A stretch of 51,786 nt of DNA, from contig JAKPOQ010000047.1 of the NCBI GenBank assembly GCA_029547745.1, positions 1 to 51,786 on the forward strand. Direction: 5' to 3'. The stretch's first letter is position 1. The number at the start of each line of letters is the position of its first letter. The notes beneath the pieces are model-generated. The model was not told the origin of the DNA and did not search any database. It worked only from the letters and a program-made list of their open reading frames with translations. The position numbers were made by a program, and so were the translations under genes. Shown piece after piece: positions 28,921 to 39,396 of the stretch. The stretch comes from Actinomycetes bacterium (GTDB taxonomy: Bacteria > Actinomycetota > Thermoleophilia > UBA2241).

Positions 28921-29268
28921 ATGACGATTCTACTCACGGTGAACACGGCGCCCTACGGTAGCGAGGGCCCCTACAATGCGTTACGGCTGGCCGAGGCGCT
29001 CGCCGCGGCGGGCTCGACCGTGGAGGTGTTCCTCATGGGCGACGGCGTCCACATGGCGCGGTCCGGCCAGCAGCCGGGAGAAGCACACGCGTCGCTCGAG
29101 CGGATGCTCCGGAGCGCGCTCGAGCAGGACGTTCGTGTCGCCTGCTGCGCGACGTGTTGCCGTGCGCGAGGATTGGCCGCCAATGATCTGATCGAGGGCG
29201 TGCAGGTCGCTACTATCCACGACCTCGCGGAGGCTGTGGAACGGTGCGAGCGGACCCTTTCGTTCTGA
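28921..29268 (+). CDS. DsrE family protein
   Basis: MTILLTVNTAPYGSEGPYNALRLAEALAAAGSTVEVFLMGDGV and CCATCCRARGL cysteine motif. Confidence 0.85.
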   Translation: MTILLTVNTAPYGSEGPYNALRLAEALAAAGSTVEVFLMGDGVHMARSGQQPGEAHASLERMLRSALEQDVRVACCATCCRARGLAANDLIEGVQVATIHDLAEAVERCERTLSF

Positions 29269-30791
29269 GGATGGAGCGCCGGGTGGCCGCGTTCGTCGCG
29301 GGGCGCGACGTGGTGCGCCGCGGCGAGCGCGTCCTCCTCATGCTCTCCGGCGGCGCGGATTCGATGGCCATGCTGGCCCTGGTCCGCGCCGCCGATGAGC
29401 GGCTCGGCCTCGGCCTCGGGCTCGCCGCGCTGCACGTGGACTATGGCCTGCGGGGCGCCGATTCGGCACGCGACCGTGAGATCGTCGTCAGGGCCTGCGC
29501 CGCGGCCGGCATCGACCTCGAGGTCGTGGCCCTGGAGGGGCGCCTGCGCGGCCCCGACTTCCAGGCGCGCGCCCGGGAATTGCGCTACGAGCGCGCCTGG
29601 CAGGAGGCTGCGCGGCGCGCCTGCACGGTCGTGACGGCCGCGCACAACCGCGACGACCAGGCCGAGACCATCGTGTACAGGCTGGCGAAGTACGCCTCGC
29701 CGCAAGGGCTCGTAGGGATGCGGCCGCGCGAGCAGGGCGCGCCGGGGCGCGCCGCTCTCGCGCGGCCGCTGCTCTGCCTGGGCGCCGACGAGATCCGCGC
29801 CTACTGCGCCACACGCGGCATCGAGTTCGGCGAGGACGTGACCAACGCGGCGCCTATCTACGCGCGTAACATCGTCCGTCATGAAGTGCTGCCGCGGCTC
29901 GCGCGCCTCAATCCCCGCGTCACCGAGACGCTCGCGGCCGCGGCCGGGATCGCGGCGGCCGAGCGCGAGGTCGTCGCCGCCGCCGTGGAGGCCGCCTGGG
30001 AGCGCGTCGCCGTGAGCGACGGCGAGGACGACCTCGCCGCACTCGACCTTGACGCGCTCGCGCGCGAGCCGGAGGCGCTGCGCGCGCTCTGCCTGCGGCG
30101 TCTGCTCGAGCGCGGCCGCGCGGCGGACGCCCTCGTCGAGCGGCGCGAGGTAGAGGCGCTGGAGCGCCTCGCCGCGCGCCGCGACGACGCCGGCTCCGTG
30201 AGCATTCGCGGCGGATGGGAGGTCGTGCGCGGCGGCGGCCGGCTTCGCCTGCGCCGCCGCCGCACGCCGCACGTCTGCTCGCCCATGATCTTGCCCGTCG
30301 GGGGCCGGGCGTGCTTCTGCGGGCGACGCTTCGTCGCCCGCCTTCTGCCTGGCGCCGTGTGGCCGGATGCCGGTGTGGTCGGCCGGGCATCGGCCGCTCC
30401 TCCTGTGTCGGCGACAGGACGCGCCGTCGTGCCGACGCCGGTGACAGGGAGCGCAAGCAAGCTGCCGTCCGGGCGGAGCGCGGCGACACGGCTGGAGGCC
30501 TTCGTCGGTCTGGCCACCCCGCCTTTGCGTCTCGAGTTGCGCCACCCGGCGCGCGGCGACCGCTTCACGCCGTTCGCCATGGAGGGCGAAACGACGGTGG
30601 CGCGCTTTCTCGCCGCCGCCCACGTCCCGCCGGCGGCGCGCGAGCGCGCCCTCGTCCTCGTGATCGACGGCTGCATCGCCTGGGTAGGGTATGAGACAAG
30701 GACAGGAGAACGGCGGGGAAGGGTTGCGCAGCCCTTCCGTGTGTCCGAGAGTACGGCTTGCACGCTCCATGTCGTCGAGGAGGAAGGGTGA
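29244..30791 (+). CDS. tilS: tRNA(Ile)-lysidine synthase
   Basis: [15 protein letters not shown]-loop, [22 protein letters not shown]-terminal domain [38 protein letters not shown]. Confidence 0.92.
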   Translation: MRADPFVLRMERRVAAFVAGRDVVRRGERVLLMLSGGADSMAMLALVRAADERLGLGLGLAALHVDYGLRGADSARDREIVVRACAAAGIDLEVVALEGRLRGPDFQARARELRYERAWQEAARRACTVVTAAHNRDDQAETIVYRLAKYASPQGLVGMRPREQGAPGRAALARPLLCLGADEIRAYCATRGIEFGEDVTNAAPIYARNIVRHEVLPRLARLNPRVTETLAAAAGIAAAEREVVAAAVEAAWERVAVSDGEDDLAALDLDALAREPEALRALCLRRLLERGRAADALVERREVEALERLAARRDDAGSVSIRGGWEVVRGGGRLRLRRRRTPHVCSPMILPVGGRACFCGRRFVARLLPGAVWPDAGVVGRASAAPPVSATGRAVVPTPVTGSASKLPSGRSAATRLEAFVGLATPPLRLELRHPARGDRFTPFAMEGETTVARFLAAAHVPPAARERALVLVIDGCIAWVGYETRTGERRGRVAQPFRVSESTACTLHVVEEEG

Positions 30792-31351
30792 CCGGCGAGA
30801 TCGCGACCGTCCTGGTGTCGGCCGAGCAGTTGAGCGAACGCGTCGACGAGCTCGCCCGCCAGATCTCGGCCGACTACGCGGGCAAGGAGCTCCTGCTCGT
30901 GGGCGTCCTCAAGGGGGCGGTGTTCTTCCTCGCCGATCTTGCCCGCCGCCTGACCGTACCCTGCACTCTGGATTTCATGGCGGTGTCAAGCTACGGGTCG
31001 TCGACCGACCCGTCGGGGGTCGTGCGCATCCTCAAGGACCTCGACAGCGAGATAGAGGGACGGCACGTGCTCATCGTCGAAGACATCGTCGACTCGGGCC
31101 TCACGCTCAACTACCTGCTCAAGAACCTCCGCTCCCGCGACCCGGCCTCACTCGAGGTGTGCACGTTGCTGACCAAACCGGCCCGTCGCCGCGCGCAGAT
31201 CGACTGTCGCTACGTGGGTTTCGAGATCCCCAACGAGTTCGTCGTAGGATACGGGCTCGACTACGCCGAGCGGTATCGTACCCTCGACTTCATCGGCGTC
31301 CTCACGCCCGAGGCGGCAGCCGTCGCCGGCGAGGGCGACGCCCTCCTGTAG
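30788..31351 (+). CDS. hpt: Hypoxanthine phosphoribosyltransferase
   Basis: GTG start overlapping tilS stop; [57 protein letters not shown]. Confidence 0.95.
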   Translation: MTGEIATVLVSAEQLSERVDELARQISADYAGKELLLVGVLKGAVFFLADLARRLTVPCTLDFMAVSSYGSSTDPSGVVRILKDLDSEIEGRHVLIVEDIVDSGLTLNYLLKNLRSRDPASLEVCTLLTKPARRRAQIDCRYVGFEIPNEFVVGYGLDYAERYRTLDFIGVLTPEAAAVAGEGDALL

Positions 31352-31356
31352 ACCGT

Positions 31357-31427
31357 CTGGGCGTCGCCGCAGCCTCACAGCGCGCGCAGAGTGCCTGGGC
31401 GTCACCGTACTTTCTCAGCGCGTGCAG
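31357..31427. repeat. Imperfect tandem repeat, period 38
   Basis: CTGGGCGTCGCCGCAGCCTCACAGCGCGCGCAG vs CTGGGCGTCACCGTACTTTCTCAGCGCGTGCAG. Confidence 0.6.
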
Positions 31428-31535
31428 GGCTTCTTTGCGGCCCTGTCGGGGTATGCTACCCTGCGACAGGGCTTTGGAATGCGCCCATCGGCGGCTGCCC
31501 GTGACGGCGTCTCGACCGACCAGCGAAGGGTTGAA

Positions 31536-33503
31536 GTGAACAGATTCATCCGCAGCGCCCTCTTTCCGATCCTCATCGTCATCTTGGTGGCGATGGCGAT
31601 CGAGTACTGGATCCAGGGCGACAACAGCGCCAAACCGGAGGTCAGCTACAGCGGGCCGGCGCCCAGCTTTGTGAGCGACCTCGAGGCGGGCAGGGTCCAG
31701 TCCGTGCTCATGAACACACGCGACCAGACCCTACAGGTGACGACCACCGAGAAGGATGCGGACGGCAACCCCGTCACCTACAAGGTCGAGTATCCGAGCA
31801 CCGACGAGACGACGAAGCTCATCCAGGATTCCGGCGTCAAGTTCACGTCCACAAGTCCGGGCAACCCGTGGTGGACGAGTGCCCTGACGTTCATCCTGCC
31901 GCTCGTCCTGATGATCGGCCTCTGGATCTTCATCATGAACCAGATGCAAGGTGGTGGCTCCAAGGTCATGAGCTTCGGCAAGAGCCGCGCCCGCCGGGTG
32001 AGCGCCGACTCGCCCAGAGTCACGTTCAAGGACGTGGCCGGCGTGGACGAGGCCGTCGAGGAGCTCCAGGAGATCAAGGAGTTCCTCGAGAACCCGAAGA
32101 AGTTCCAGCAGCTCGGGGCGCGCATCCCCAAGGGGGTCTTGCTCTACGGCCCGCCGGGCACCGGCAAGACCCTGCTCGCCAGGGCGGTCGCCGGCGAGGC
32201 GGGCGTGCCCTTCTTCAGCATCTCGGGTTCCGACTTCGTCGAGATGTTCGTCGGGGTCGGCGCCTCGCGCGTGCGCGACTTGTTCGAGCAGGCCAAGCAG
32301 AACGCGCCGTGCATCATCTTCGTGGACGAGATCGACGCCGTCGGTCGGCATCGTGGCGCCGGCCTGGGCGGCGGCCACGACGAGCGCGAGCAGACCCTCA
32401 AGCAGTTGCTCGTCGAGATGGACGGCTTCGAGATGAAGGACAACATCATCCTCATCGCCGCCACCAACCGTCCCGACATCCTCGACCCGGCGCTGCTGCG
32501 GCCGGGCCGGTTCGACCGTCAGGTCGTGGTCGACAGGCCGGACCGCGCCGGCCGGCGCCAGATCCTCGAGGTCCATACGCGCGGCAAGCCCATCGAGAAG
32601 GAGATCGACCTCGATGCACTTGCCGCGCAAACCCCCGGGTTCACCGGCGCCGACCTGGCCAACCTCGTCAACGAGGCGGCCCTGCTCGCCGCCCGGCATG
32701 GCAGCAGGATCATCACCATGGCCGAGCTCGAGGAGGGCATCATGCGCGTCCTCGCCGGGCCCGAGAAGAAGAGCCGGCTCATCTCCGAGAAAGAGAAGGC
32801 GATCACCGCCTACCACGAGACGGGTCACGCTCTCGTCGGTCACTTCCTGCCCAACACCGACCCCGTGCACAAGATCTCGGTCGTGAGTCGTGGTCAGGCG
32901 CTCGGCTTCACCATCTCGCTGCCCACCGAGGACAAGTTCCTGACGACCAAGTCCGAGCTCATGGACTCTTTGGCCATGACGCTTGGGGGCCGCGCTGCCG
33001 AGGAGGTCGTCTTCGGCGAGATCACGACCGGGGCGGCCAACGACATCGAGAAGGCGACGAGCATCGCCAAAGAGATGATCATGCGCTACGGGATGAGCGA
33101 GGAGCTCGGTCCGCGAACGCTGGGTCACAACCAGGCGTTGCCGTTCCTGGGGCGCGAGTTCGCCCAGGAGCCCGACTACTCCGAAGAGGTGGCGCGCCAG
33201 ATCGACGAGGAGTTGCGGCGCATCATCGAAGAGGCGCACCAGCGTGCCAGGGACCTGCTGGTCGAGCGGCGCGAGCAGCTCGATGCCATCGCGACCATCC
33301 TCGTCCAGCGCGAGACCCTCGAGCGGTCCGAGTTCGAGGCCCTGCTCGACGGCGTCCCCGAAGAGGAGGTGTTCCGCGAGCGCGACGCCAAGGCGGCGGC
33401 GCAGCGCGAGCAGAAGCAGCGCGGCAAAGGCAAGAAGGAACGCGTCCCGCAGCCTCAGGTCGTCGCTCCTCCGGTCAAGCCCGCCCACCCCGAGGTCACC
33501 TGA
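31536..33503 (+). CDS. ftsH: ATP-dependent zinc metalloprotease FtsH
   Basis: [39 protein letters not shown]; HEtGH zinc motif; GTG start at 31536. Confidence 0.97.
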   Translation: MNRFIRSALFPILIVILVAMAIEYWIQGDNSAKPEVSYSGPAPSFVSDLEAGRVQSVLMNTRDQTLQVTTTEKDADGNPVTYKVEYPSTDETTKLIQDSGVKFTSTSPGNPWWTSALTFILPLVLMIGLWIFIMNQMQGGGSKVMSFGKSRARRVSADSPRVTFKDVAGVDEAVEELQEIKEFLENPKKFQQLGARIPKGVLLYGPPGTGKTLLARAVAGEAGVPFFSISGSDFVEMFVGVGASRVRDLFEQAKQNAPCIIFVDEIDAVGRHRGAGLGGGHDEREQTLKQLLVEMDGFEMKDNIILIAATNRPDILDPALLRPGRFDRQVVVDRPDRAGRRQILEVHTRGKPIEKEIDLDALAAQTPGFTGADLANLVNEAALLAARHGSRIITMAELEEGIMRVLAGPEKKSRLISEKEKAITAYHETGHALVGHFLPNTDPVHKISVVSRGQALGFTISLPTEDKFLTTKSELMDSLAMTLGGRAAEEVVFGEITTGAANDIEKATSIAKEMIMRYGMSEELGPRTLGHNQALPFLGREFAQEPDYSEEVARQIDEELRRIIEEAHQRARDLLVERREQLDAIATILVQRETLERSEFEALLDGVPEEEVFRERDAKAAAQREQKQRGKGKKERVPQPQVVAPPVKPAHPEVT

Positions 33504-33521
33504 GGTCGGGCCTCTCCTTCC

Positions 33522-34088
33522 GTGGACCAGGACAAGATCAAGGAGGGCGTCCGCCTCATCCTCGAAGGGATCGGCGAGGACCCCGACCGGCCGGGGCTCG
33601 TTGAGACGCCGAGTCGCGTCGCCGAGATGTACGCCGACATCTTCTCGGGGATCGACAGCGTCGACCCGTCGAGTCTGCTGGTCGAGATGGCCGGCGACCA
33701 TCACCGCGAGATGGTCCTCATCCGCGACATCGACTTCTACTCGGTCTGCGAGCATCATCTGCTGCCGTTCCACGGCCGTGCCCATGTGGCGTACATCCCG
33801 AGTGAGCACGGCCGCATCACCGGCTTGAGCAAGCTCGCCAGGGTGGTGCGCCTCGTGGCCGCGCGACCACAGTTGCAGGAGCGCATAACAAGCCAGATCG
33901 CCGACGCGATCGTCACGGCCCTCGACCCCGCCGGAGCGCTGGTCCTCATCGAGGCCGAGCACCTCTGTATGTCGATGCGCGGCGTGCGGACGCCCGGAGC
34001 CAAGACCGTGACCAGCGCGGTGCGGGGCATCATCCAGACGAACGCCGCGACGCGGGCCGAGGTCCTCTCGCTCATCAACGCAGGTTGA
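33522..34088 (+). CDS. folE: GTP cyclohydrolase I
   Basis: [48 protein letters not shown]. Confidence 0.97.
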   Translation: MDQDKIKEGVRLILEGIGEDPDRPGLVETPSRVAEMYADIFSGIDSVDPSSLLVEMAGDHHREMVLIRDIDFYSVCEHHLLPFHGRAHVAYIPSEHGRITGLSKLARVVRLVAARPQLQERITSQIADAIVTALDPAGALVLIEAEHLCMSMRGVRTPGAKTVTSAVRGIIQTNAATRAEVLSLINAG

Positions 34089-34098
34089 GGCTGCCCTG

Positions 34099-34935
34099 AT
34101 GACCGATCCCCTCCTCCTGGAGCGTGATCTCGATCTCCCGTGCGTGATGGGGGTCCTCAACGTGACCCCGGACTCGTTCTCGGACGGTGGCCTTTTCATC
34201 CATCCCGAGGCCGCTCTCCGTCAGGGCGAGGCCATGGCCGCGGACGGTGCCGCGATCATCGACGTCGGCGGCGAATCGACGCGGCCCGGGTCCGATCCGG
34301 CGTCTGTCGACCAAGAGGCGGCGCGCGTCGTCCCCGTCGTGGCCGCCCTGCGCGGCAAGGTCGCGACGCCCGTCTCGGTGGACACGTCCAAAGCCGAGGT
34401 CGCGCGTCGCGCGCTGGCCGCGGGAGCGACGATCGTCAACGACGTCACCGCGTTGCGCGGCGATCCGGCGATGGCCGAGGTCGTCGCCGAGGCCGGGTGC
34501 CCCATATGCCTGATGCACATGCTCGGGGCGCCGAAGACCATGCAGGACGACCCCCACTACGAGAACGTCGTCGACGATGTCCTCCGCTTCCTCGAGGAGC
34601 GCCTGGCGTTTGCCGTTGCCGCCGGCATCCGCGAGGAGCAGGTCATGCTCGACCCCGGCATCGGGTTCGGCAAGACGGTCGAGCACAACCTGCTCCTCAT
34701 CCGCCATCTCGACCGCTTCGTCGCGCTGGGACGGCCGGTCGTCCTCGGGGCGTCGCGCAAACGCTTTCTGGGCGCGATCCTCGATGCTGAGCCGCAGCAG
34801 CGGCTGTTCGGGACCGTGGCGACGACGGTCATCGGGCTGCAGGCAGGAGCGGCGGTGTTCCGCGTACACGACGTGAAGCCGAACGTCGAGGCCTTGCGGG
34901 TGACCGAGGCGGTCCGCAGCGCCGGCGACGGCTGA
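34099..34935 (+). CDS. folP: Dihydropteroate synthase
   Basis: MGVLNVTPDSFSDGG, DVGGESTRPGSDP, LMHMLGAPKTMQDDPHYENVV. Confidence 0.97.
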   Translation: MTDPLLLERDLDLPCVMGVLNVTPDSFSDGGLFIHPEAALRQGEAMAADGAAIIDVGGESTRPGSDPASVDQEAARVVPVVAALRGKVATPVSVDTSKAEVARRALAAGATIVNDVTALRGDPAMAEVVAEAGCPICLMHMLGAPKTMQDDPHYENVVDDVLRFLEERLAFAVAAGIREEQVMLDPGIGFGKTVEHNLLLIRHLDRFVALGRPVVLGASRKRFLGAILDAEPQQRLFGTVATTVIGLQAGAAVFRVHDVKPNVEALRVTEAVRSAGDG

Positions 34936-34948
34936 CGGGGAGTCGACG

Positions 34949-35317
34949 ATCGCGACCGACGAACTCACCGTCGCCGTCGAGGGCATCTCCCTGCGCGGGC
35001 GGTGCGGGGCCACCGCCGAAGAGCGCGCCGTGGGGCAGACGCTCGTCGTCGATGTGCGCTTCGCGCCACGGCGGATCACGGCGATGGCGAGCGACTCGCT
35101 CGCCGATGCCGTCGATTACGGGCACGTCGTCCGGCTCGTGCGTGAGATCGTCGAGGGCGGCGAGTTCAACCTGCTCGAGCACCTCGCCGCCACCATCGCC
35201 GACACCGTCTGGGAGACCTTTGCTCTGGGCTGGCTGAGGGTCGGGGTGAGCAAAGTGGCGCCGCCGGTGTCGGCGCCCACCGACGCGGCGCGCGTCGAGG
35301 TGACGCGCCGCGGGTGA
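34949..35317 (+). CDS. folB: Dihydroneopterin aldolase, apparent non-canonical (ATC) start
   Basis: Translation ATDELTVAVEGISLRGRCGATAEERAVGQTLVVDVRF...SDSLADAVDYGHVVRLVREIVEGGEFNLLEHLAATIADTVWETF; the track ORF (35030) lacks the conserved N-terminus; SD GGGGAG at 34937-34942. Confidence 0.8.
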   Translation: MATDELTVAVEGISLRGRCGATAEERAVGQTLVVDVRFAPRRITAMASDSLADAVDYGHVVRLVREIVEGGEFNLLEHLAATIADTVWETFALGWLRVGVSKVAPPVSAPTDAARVEVTRRG

Positions 35318-35384
35318 GGCACGGCGCGCCTGAGACGCGACGCGCGCCCCGAGCCGCGCGGCATCAGTGGGCTCAGGCGCCCTG

Positions 35385-35939
35385 ATGGACGAAAGGACCG
35401 GTGTGGAGTCCGATCAAGGCGACAGAGAGACGGGTACGGCGGAGCGGCGTCGCGCCTTCGTGGCCCTCGGCTCGAACCTTGGAGACCGCGCCGCCAATCT
35501 GGCCGCGGCCCGCGTCGCTCTTTCGGGGCTGCCCGGCACGACGCTGCTCGCTGCGTCGCGTGTCTACGAGACCGCGCCGCAGGACGTCGTCGACCAGCCG
35601 GCCTTCCTCAACCAGGTCCTGTGTCTCGAGACGAGCCTGGCGCCGCGCGAGCTGCTGCGCGCCGGCCAGGCGATCGAGCAGGCGCGTCACCGCGGGCGGG
35701 GCTTCCGATTTGGGCCGCGCACGCTCGATGTCGATATACTGCTCTTCCAAGGCGTCGAATCGAGCGACCCGGAGCTGACGCTGCCGCACCCGCGCATGTT
35801 CCAGCGCGCCTTCGTGCTGGTGCCCCTCGCCGAGATCTGGGGCTGGGCCGTCGGGATGCCCGACGTCGATGTGGAGGGCTTGGCGGCGTCCCTTGCACGT
35901 GACCAGGCCGTGCGAGTCTACGGAGGCGCGAAGGCGTGA
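35385..35939 (+). CDS. folK: 2-amino-4-hydroxy-6-hydroxymethyldihydropteridine diphosphokinase
   Basis: FVALGSNLGDRAANL, VYETAPQDVVDQPAFLNQV, FGPRTLDVDILLF; ATG at 35385. Confidence 0.96.
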   Translation: MDERTGVESDQGDRETGTAERRRAFVALGSNLGDRAANLAAARVALSGLPGTTLLAASRVYETAPQDVVDQPAFLNQVLCLETSLAPRELLRAGQAIEQARHRGRGFRFGPRTLDVDILLFQGVESSDPELTLPHPRMFQRAFVLVPLAEIWGWAVGMPDVDVEGLAASLARDQAVRVYGGAKA

Positions 35940-35964
35940 GCGCGGAGGCGCGGAGGCGTGAGCG
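35921..35964. repeat. Perfectly abutting 22-bp tandem duplication spanning folK stop
   Basis: CGGAGGCGCGAAGGCGTGAGCG then CGGAGGCGCGGAGGCGTGAGCG (1 mismatch). Confidence 0.9.
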
Positions 35965-36876
35965 GTGAGCACTGACTTCTCGGCGCAACAGGCTGAGCTC
36001 CGGCGTCTGGCGGCGGCGCGCAACGCCGTGGTGCTCGCCCACAACTACCAGCGCGCCGAGGTCCAGGAGGCGGCCGACTTCGTCGGCGACTCTCTGGAGC
36101 TGGCGCGCATCGCCGCCGCCACCGAGGCCGACGTCATCCTCTTCTGCGGCGTCCACTTCATGGCTGAGACGGCGAAGATCCTCTCGCCGCAGAAGACCGT
36201 GCTCATGCCCGACAGACGCGCCGGTTGTCCCATGGCCGACATGATCACGGCCGACGACGTGCGCGCCTTGCGCGCGGAGCACCCGGGCGCCGTGGTGGTC
36301 GCCTACGTGAACACGACGGCGGCGGTGAAGGCCGAGGTCGACGTGTGCTGCACGAGCGCGAACGCGGCGCAGATCGTGGCGCGCTACCCGGAGGAGCAGG
36401 AGATCGTGTTCGTCCCCGACCAGCACCTCGGCGACTGGGTCGCCCACCAGACGGGGCGGCGGATGACCCTGTGGCCGGGGTACTGCCCGGTCCACGTCAT
36501 CATCCGCCCCGAAGACATCGTGGCGCGGCGCGCGGAGCATCCGGGGGCTAAAGTGATGGCTCACCCGGAGTGTCCGCGCGCCGTGGCCGACCTCGCCGAC
36601 GTCGTGACGAGCACGTCGGGCATGCTGCGCTACCCGCAGAGCGACGACACGGCCACGTACGTCGTCGCCACCGAGGTCGGTCTTCTTACCGGGCTGCGGA
36701 AACGTCACCCTTCGCGTACGTTCGTCGCGGCGAGCGAGTACGCCGTCTGCGCGAACATGAAGCTGGGTACCCTCGAGGGCGCCATCGCCGCGTTGCACGA
36801 CGGGCTGAACGAGGTGACGGTCCCCGACGACGTGCGCGAGCGGGCCTTGCGTGCCGTGACGCGCATGGTCGAGTAG
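35965..36876 (+). CDS. nadA: Quinolinate synthase A
   Basis: NAVVLAHNYQRAEVQEAADFVGDSLELARIA; FVPDQHLGDWVA; GMLRYPQ. Confidence 0.95.
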   Translation: MSTDFSAQQAELRRLAAARNAVVLAHNYQRAEVQEAADFVGDSLELARIAAATEADVILFCGVHFMAETAKILSPQKTVLMPDRRAGCPMADMITADDVRALRAEHPGAVVVAYVNTTAAVKAEVDVCCTSANAAQIVARYPEEQEIVFVPDQHLGDWVAHQTGRRMTLWPGYCPVHVIIRPEDIVARRAEHPGAKVMAHPECPRAVADLADVVTSTSGMLRYPQSDDTATYVVATEVGLLTGLRKRHPSRTFVAASEYAVCANMKLGTLEGAIAALHDGLNEVTVPDDVRERALRAVTRMVE

Positions 36877-36903
36877 CCGGACCGGGACGACGAAGGCCCT
36901 CCC

Positions 36904-38529
36904 ATGTCGCGTCCGTACATCGCCCGGATCGACGGAGAGAAGCTGCACCGGCGCACGTTCGACGTGCTGGTGCTGGGCGGCGGCATCGCCGGCCTGACGG
37001 CCGCCATCTCCGCCGCCCGCCGCTGGCGCGTCGGCCTCCTGACGAAGGCGGGCTTCGACGACACTGCCACCTTCCTCGCCCAAGGCGGCATCGCCGCGGC
37101 CCTCGGTGAGTCGGACTCGCCCGACCTGCACTTCGAGGACACGGTCAAGGCCGGAGCGGGCCTCTGCGACGAGAAGGCGGTCCGGGTGCTCGTCGACGAG
37201 GGCCCGGACCGCGTACGGGAGCTGATGGAGGTCTGCCCGCATTTCGACCGTGTCGACGGCGAGATCGTGCTGGGGCGGGAAGGGGCGCACTCGGTGGCGC
37301 GCGTGGTGCACGCCGGCGGTGACGCCACCGGCAGCGAGGTATCGAGCGCGCTCGCTGAGGCGGCGAGGCTCGGCAGCCGCGTGCAGCTCTACGAGGACGA
37401 GTTCGTGATCGACCTGCTGACGCTCGACGGGCGCTGCGTGGGCGCCCTTTCGATGAGTCTCGACGACGGCCAGCTCACCCTCAACACGGCGATGGTCACC
37501 GTCCTCGCCACGGGTGGCGCGGGTCAGGTGTACGGACGTACCACCAACCCGACGGTCGCCACGGGCGACGGTATCGCCATGGCCTATCGTGCCGGCGCCG
37601 CGATCCGCGACCTCGAGTTCGTCCAGTTCCACCCCACCGGCCTCGCGGTCGAAGGCCAAGAGACCGTCCTGCTCATCACCGAAGCGCTGCGCGGCGAGGG
37701 CGCCTACCTGCGCAACGAGGCCGGGGAGCGCTTCATGGTGGGGAAGGATCCGCGCGCCGAGCTTGCGGCGCGCGACGTCGTCGTGCGCGCGATGGTGGCC
37801 GAGATGCGGCGCGAGAAGAGCGACCACGTCTACCTCGATGCCAGGCACCTCGACGCGGAGATGCTCGCTCAGCGCTTCCCGACGGTGAGCGCCGGGCTCG
37901 CCCAGCATGGTCTGCACCTGGCCACCGACCTCATCCCCGTCGCGCCGGTCTGCCACTACTTCATCGGTGGCGTCATGACCGACGTCTGGGGCCGGTCGAC
38001 GGTGCCGGGCCTGTACGCGAGCGGCGAGTGTTCCAGCACCGGGGTGCACGGCGCCAACCGCCTCGCCTCGAACTCCTTGCTGGAGGGCCTGGTGTTCTCG
38101 GATCGGGTGGTCCGCGACCTCGACCGCTACATCGGCAGCCTTGGGGAGGACGTGCGCAGGTTGCGGTTCGCCCTGCCGGAAAGCGCGCCGGCGGCGCAGG
38201 ACGGCGCCGACGCCGCCGCGGCGCGCCGCGCCCTGACGGCGACGATGCTGCAGTGGGCAGGGGTCGTCCGCGACGGCAACGGGCTGAAGGTCGCCATCCG
38301 CGAGCTGCGGAGGCTCAACTCGGAGCTTGCCTTCGGACGCATGGGCGTGGCCGAGTACGAGACGCTCAACCTGCTGACGCTGGGGACGCAGATCGCCAAG
38401 TCGGCGCTGCTGCGCGAGGAGTCGCGCGGGGTGCACCTTCGCGAAGATTTTCCCACCCGCGACGACGAGCGCTGGCGACGGCACATCACGCTGCGTCTGC
38501 CGCCCGCGCAGCGGGAGGGACCGGCGTGA
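36904..38529 (+). CDS. nadB: L-aspartate oxidase
   Basis: VLVLGGGIAGLTAAISAA FAD motif; FVQFHPTGL; YASGECSSTGVHGANRLASNSLLEGLVF. Confidence 0.96.
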   Translation: MSRPYIARIDGEKLHRRTFDVLVLGGGIAGLTAAISAARRWRVGLLTKAGFDDTATFLAQGGIAAALGESDSPDLHFEDTVKAGAGLCDEKAVRVLVDEGPDRVRELMEVCPHFDRVDGEIVLGREGAHSVARVVHAGGDATGSEVSSALAEAARLGSRVQLYEDEFVIDLLTLDGRCVGALSMSLDDGQLTLNTAMVTVLATGGAGQVYGRTTNPTVATGDGIAMAYRAGAAIRDLEFVQFHPTGLAVEGQETVLLITEALRGEGAYLRNEAGERFMVGKDPRAELAARDVVVRAMVAEMRREKSDHVYLDARHLDAEMLAQRFPTVSAGLAQHGLHLATDLIPVAPVCHYFIGGVMTDVWGRSTVPGLYASGECSSTGVHGANRLASNSLLEGLVFSDRVVRDLDRYIGSLGEDVRRLRFALPESAPAAQDGADAAAARRALTATMLQWAGVVRDGNGLKVAIRELRRLNSELAFGRMGVAEYETLNLLTLGTQIAKSALLREESRGVHLREDFPTRDDERWRRHITLRLPPAQREGPA

Positions 38530-38554
38530 TGGGCCGTCGCACAAGGGGGTCGAG

Positions 38555-39394
38555 GTGAGCGAGGCGTGGGAGCGGCGCGCCGCCCGCGAAGCGGCGCGGC
38601 GCGCCCTCGACGAAGACCTTGCCGGCTACGGCGACCTCGCCGGCGCCGTCTTCAGCGCCGACGTGCGCGCTCATGTCGTCGCTCGCGAGACCGGGGTGCT
38701 CTCCGGGCGCCTCGCCTTCGAAGAGACCGCCCGCCTGGTCGACGAAGGGGTCGACGTGCGCTTCACGCGCGCTGACGGCGAGCGGTTCGCGACGGGTGAC
38801 GTGCTCGCTCGTGTCGCCGGTCCCGGCGCCTCCGTGCTGGCGCTGGAGCGCACTGGTCTCAACTTCCTCGGTCGCCTCTCCGGGGTGGCGACGACGACGG
38901 CGCGCTTCGTCGCCGAGACCGAGGGCACCAAGGCGCGCATCGCGGCGACCCGCAAGACCACGCCGGGCCTGCGCGCCCTCGAGAAGCTCGCCGTCGTCCA
39001 CGGCGGCGGCTTGCCGCACCGTTTCGGTCTGTTCGACGCGGCGATGATCAAGGACAACCATGTGCGCGCCGCGGGCGGCGTCGGCGCCGCCGTCGCCGCC
39101 GTCCGCGGCGCGCTCGGTCACGTGCACGGCATCGAGGTCGAGGTCGACGACCTCGCTCAGCTCGACGAGGCGCTTTCCGTCGGCGCGACCGTCGTCCTGC
39201 TCGACAACATGGACCTGGACGAGGTGCGCGCCGCCGTGGCCCGGGTGGCCGGGCGCGGGCTCGTCGAGGTCTCCGGTGGAGTGACGCTCGACCGCGTCCG
39301 CGACCTCGCCACCACCGGGGTCGACGTGATCTCGGCGGGGGCTCTCACCACGCGCAGCGCATGGATCGACATCGCCCTCGACTTGGAGGCCTGA
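38555..39394 (+). CDS. nadC: Nicotinate-nucleotide pyrophosphorylase (carboxylating)
   Basis: ALDEDLAGYGDLAG; ERTGLNFLGRLSGVATTTARFV; ATRKTTPGLRALEKLAVVHGGGLPHRFGLFDAAMIKDNH. Confidence 0.97.
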   Translation: MSEAWERRAAREAARRALDEDLAGYGDLAGAVFSADVRAHVVARETGVLSGRLAFEETARLVDEGVDVRFTRADGERFATGDVLARVAGPGASVLALERTGLNFLGRLSGVATTTARFVAETEGTKARIAATRKTTPGLRALEKLAVVHGGGLPHRFGLFDAAMIKDNHVRAAGGVGAAVAAVRGALGHVHGIEVEVDDLAQLDEALSVGATVVLLDNMDLDEVRAAVARVAGRGLVEVSGGVTLDRVRDLATTGVDVISAGALTTRSAWIDIALDLEA

Positions 39395-39396
39395 GC

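Noticed and set aside
31731-34199. 822-aa minus-strand ORF opposite ftsH-folE
   Set aside because: Low-complexity L/D/R/V-rich shadow frame with no recognisable domain.
35608-38544. 978-aa minus-strand ORF opposite folK-nadA-nadB
   Set aside because: Composition-driven antisense ORF; the plus-strand genes have unmistakable conserved motifs.
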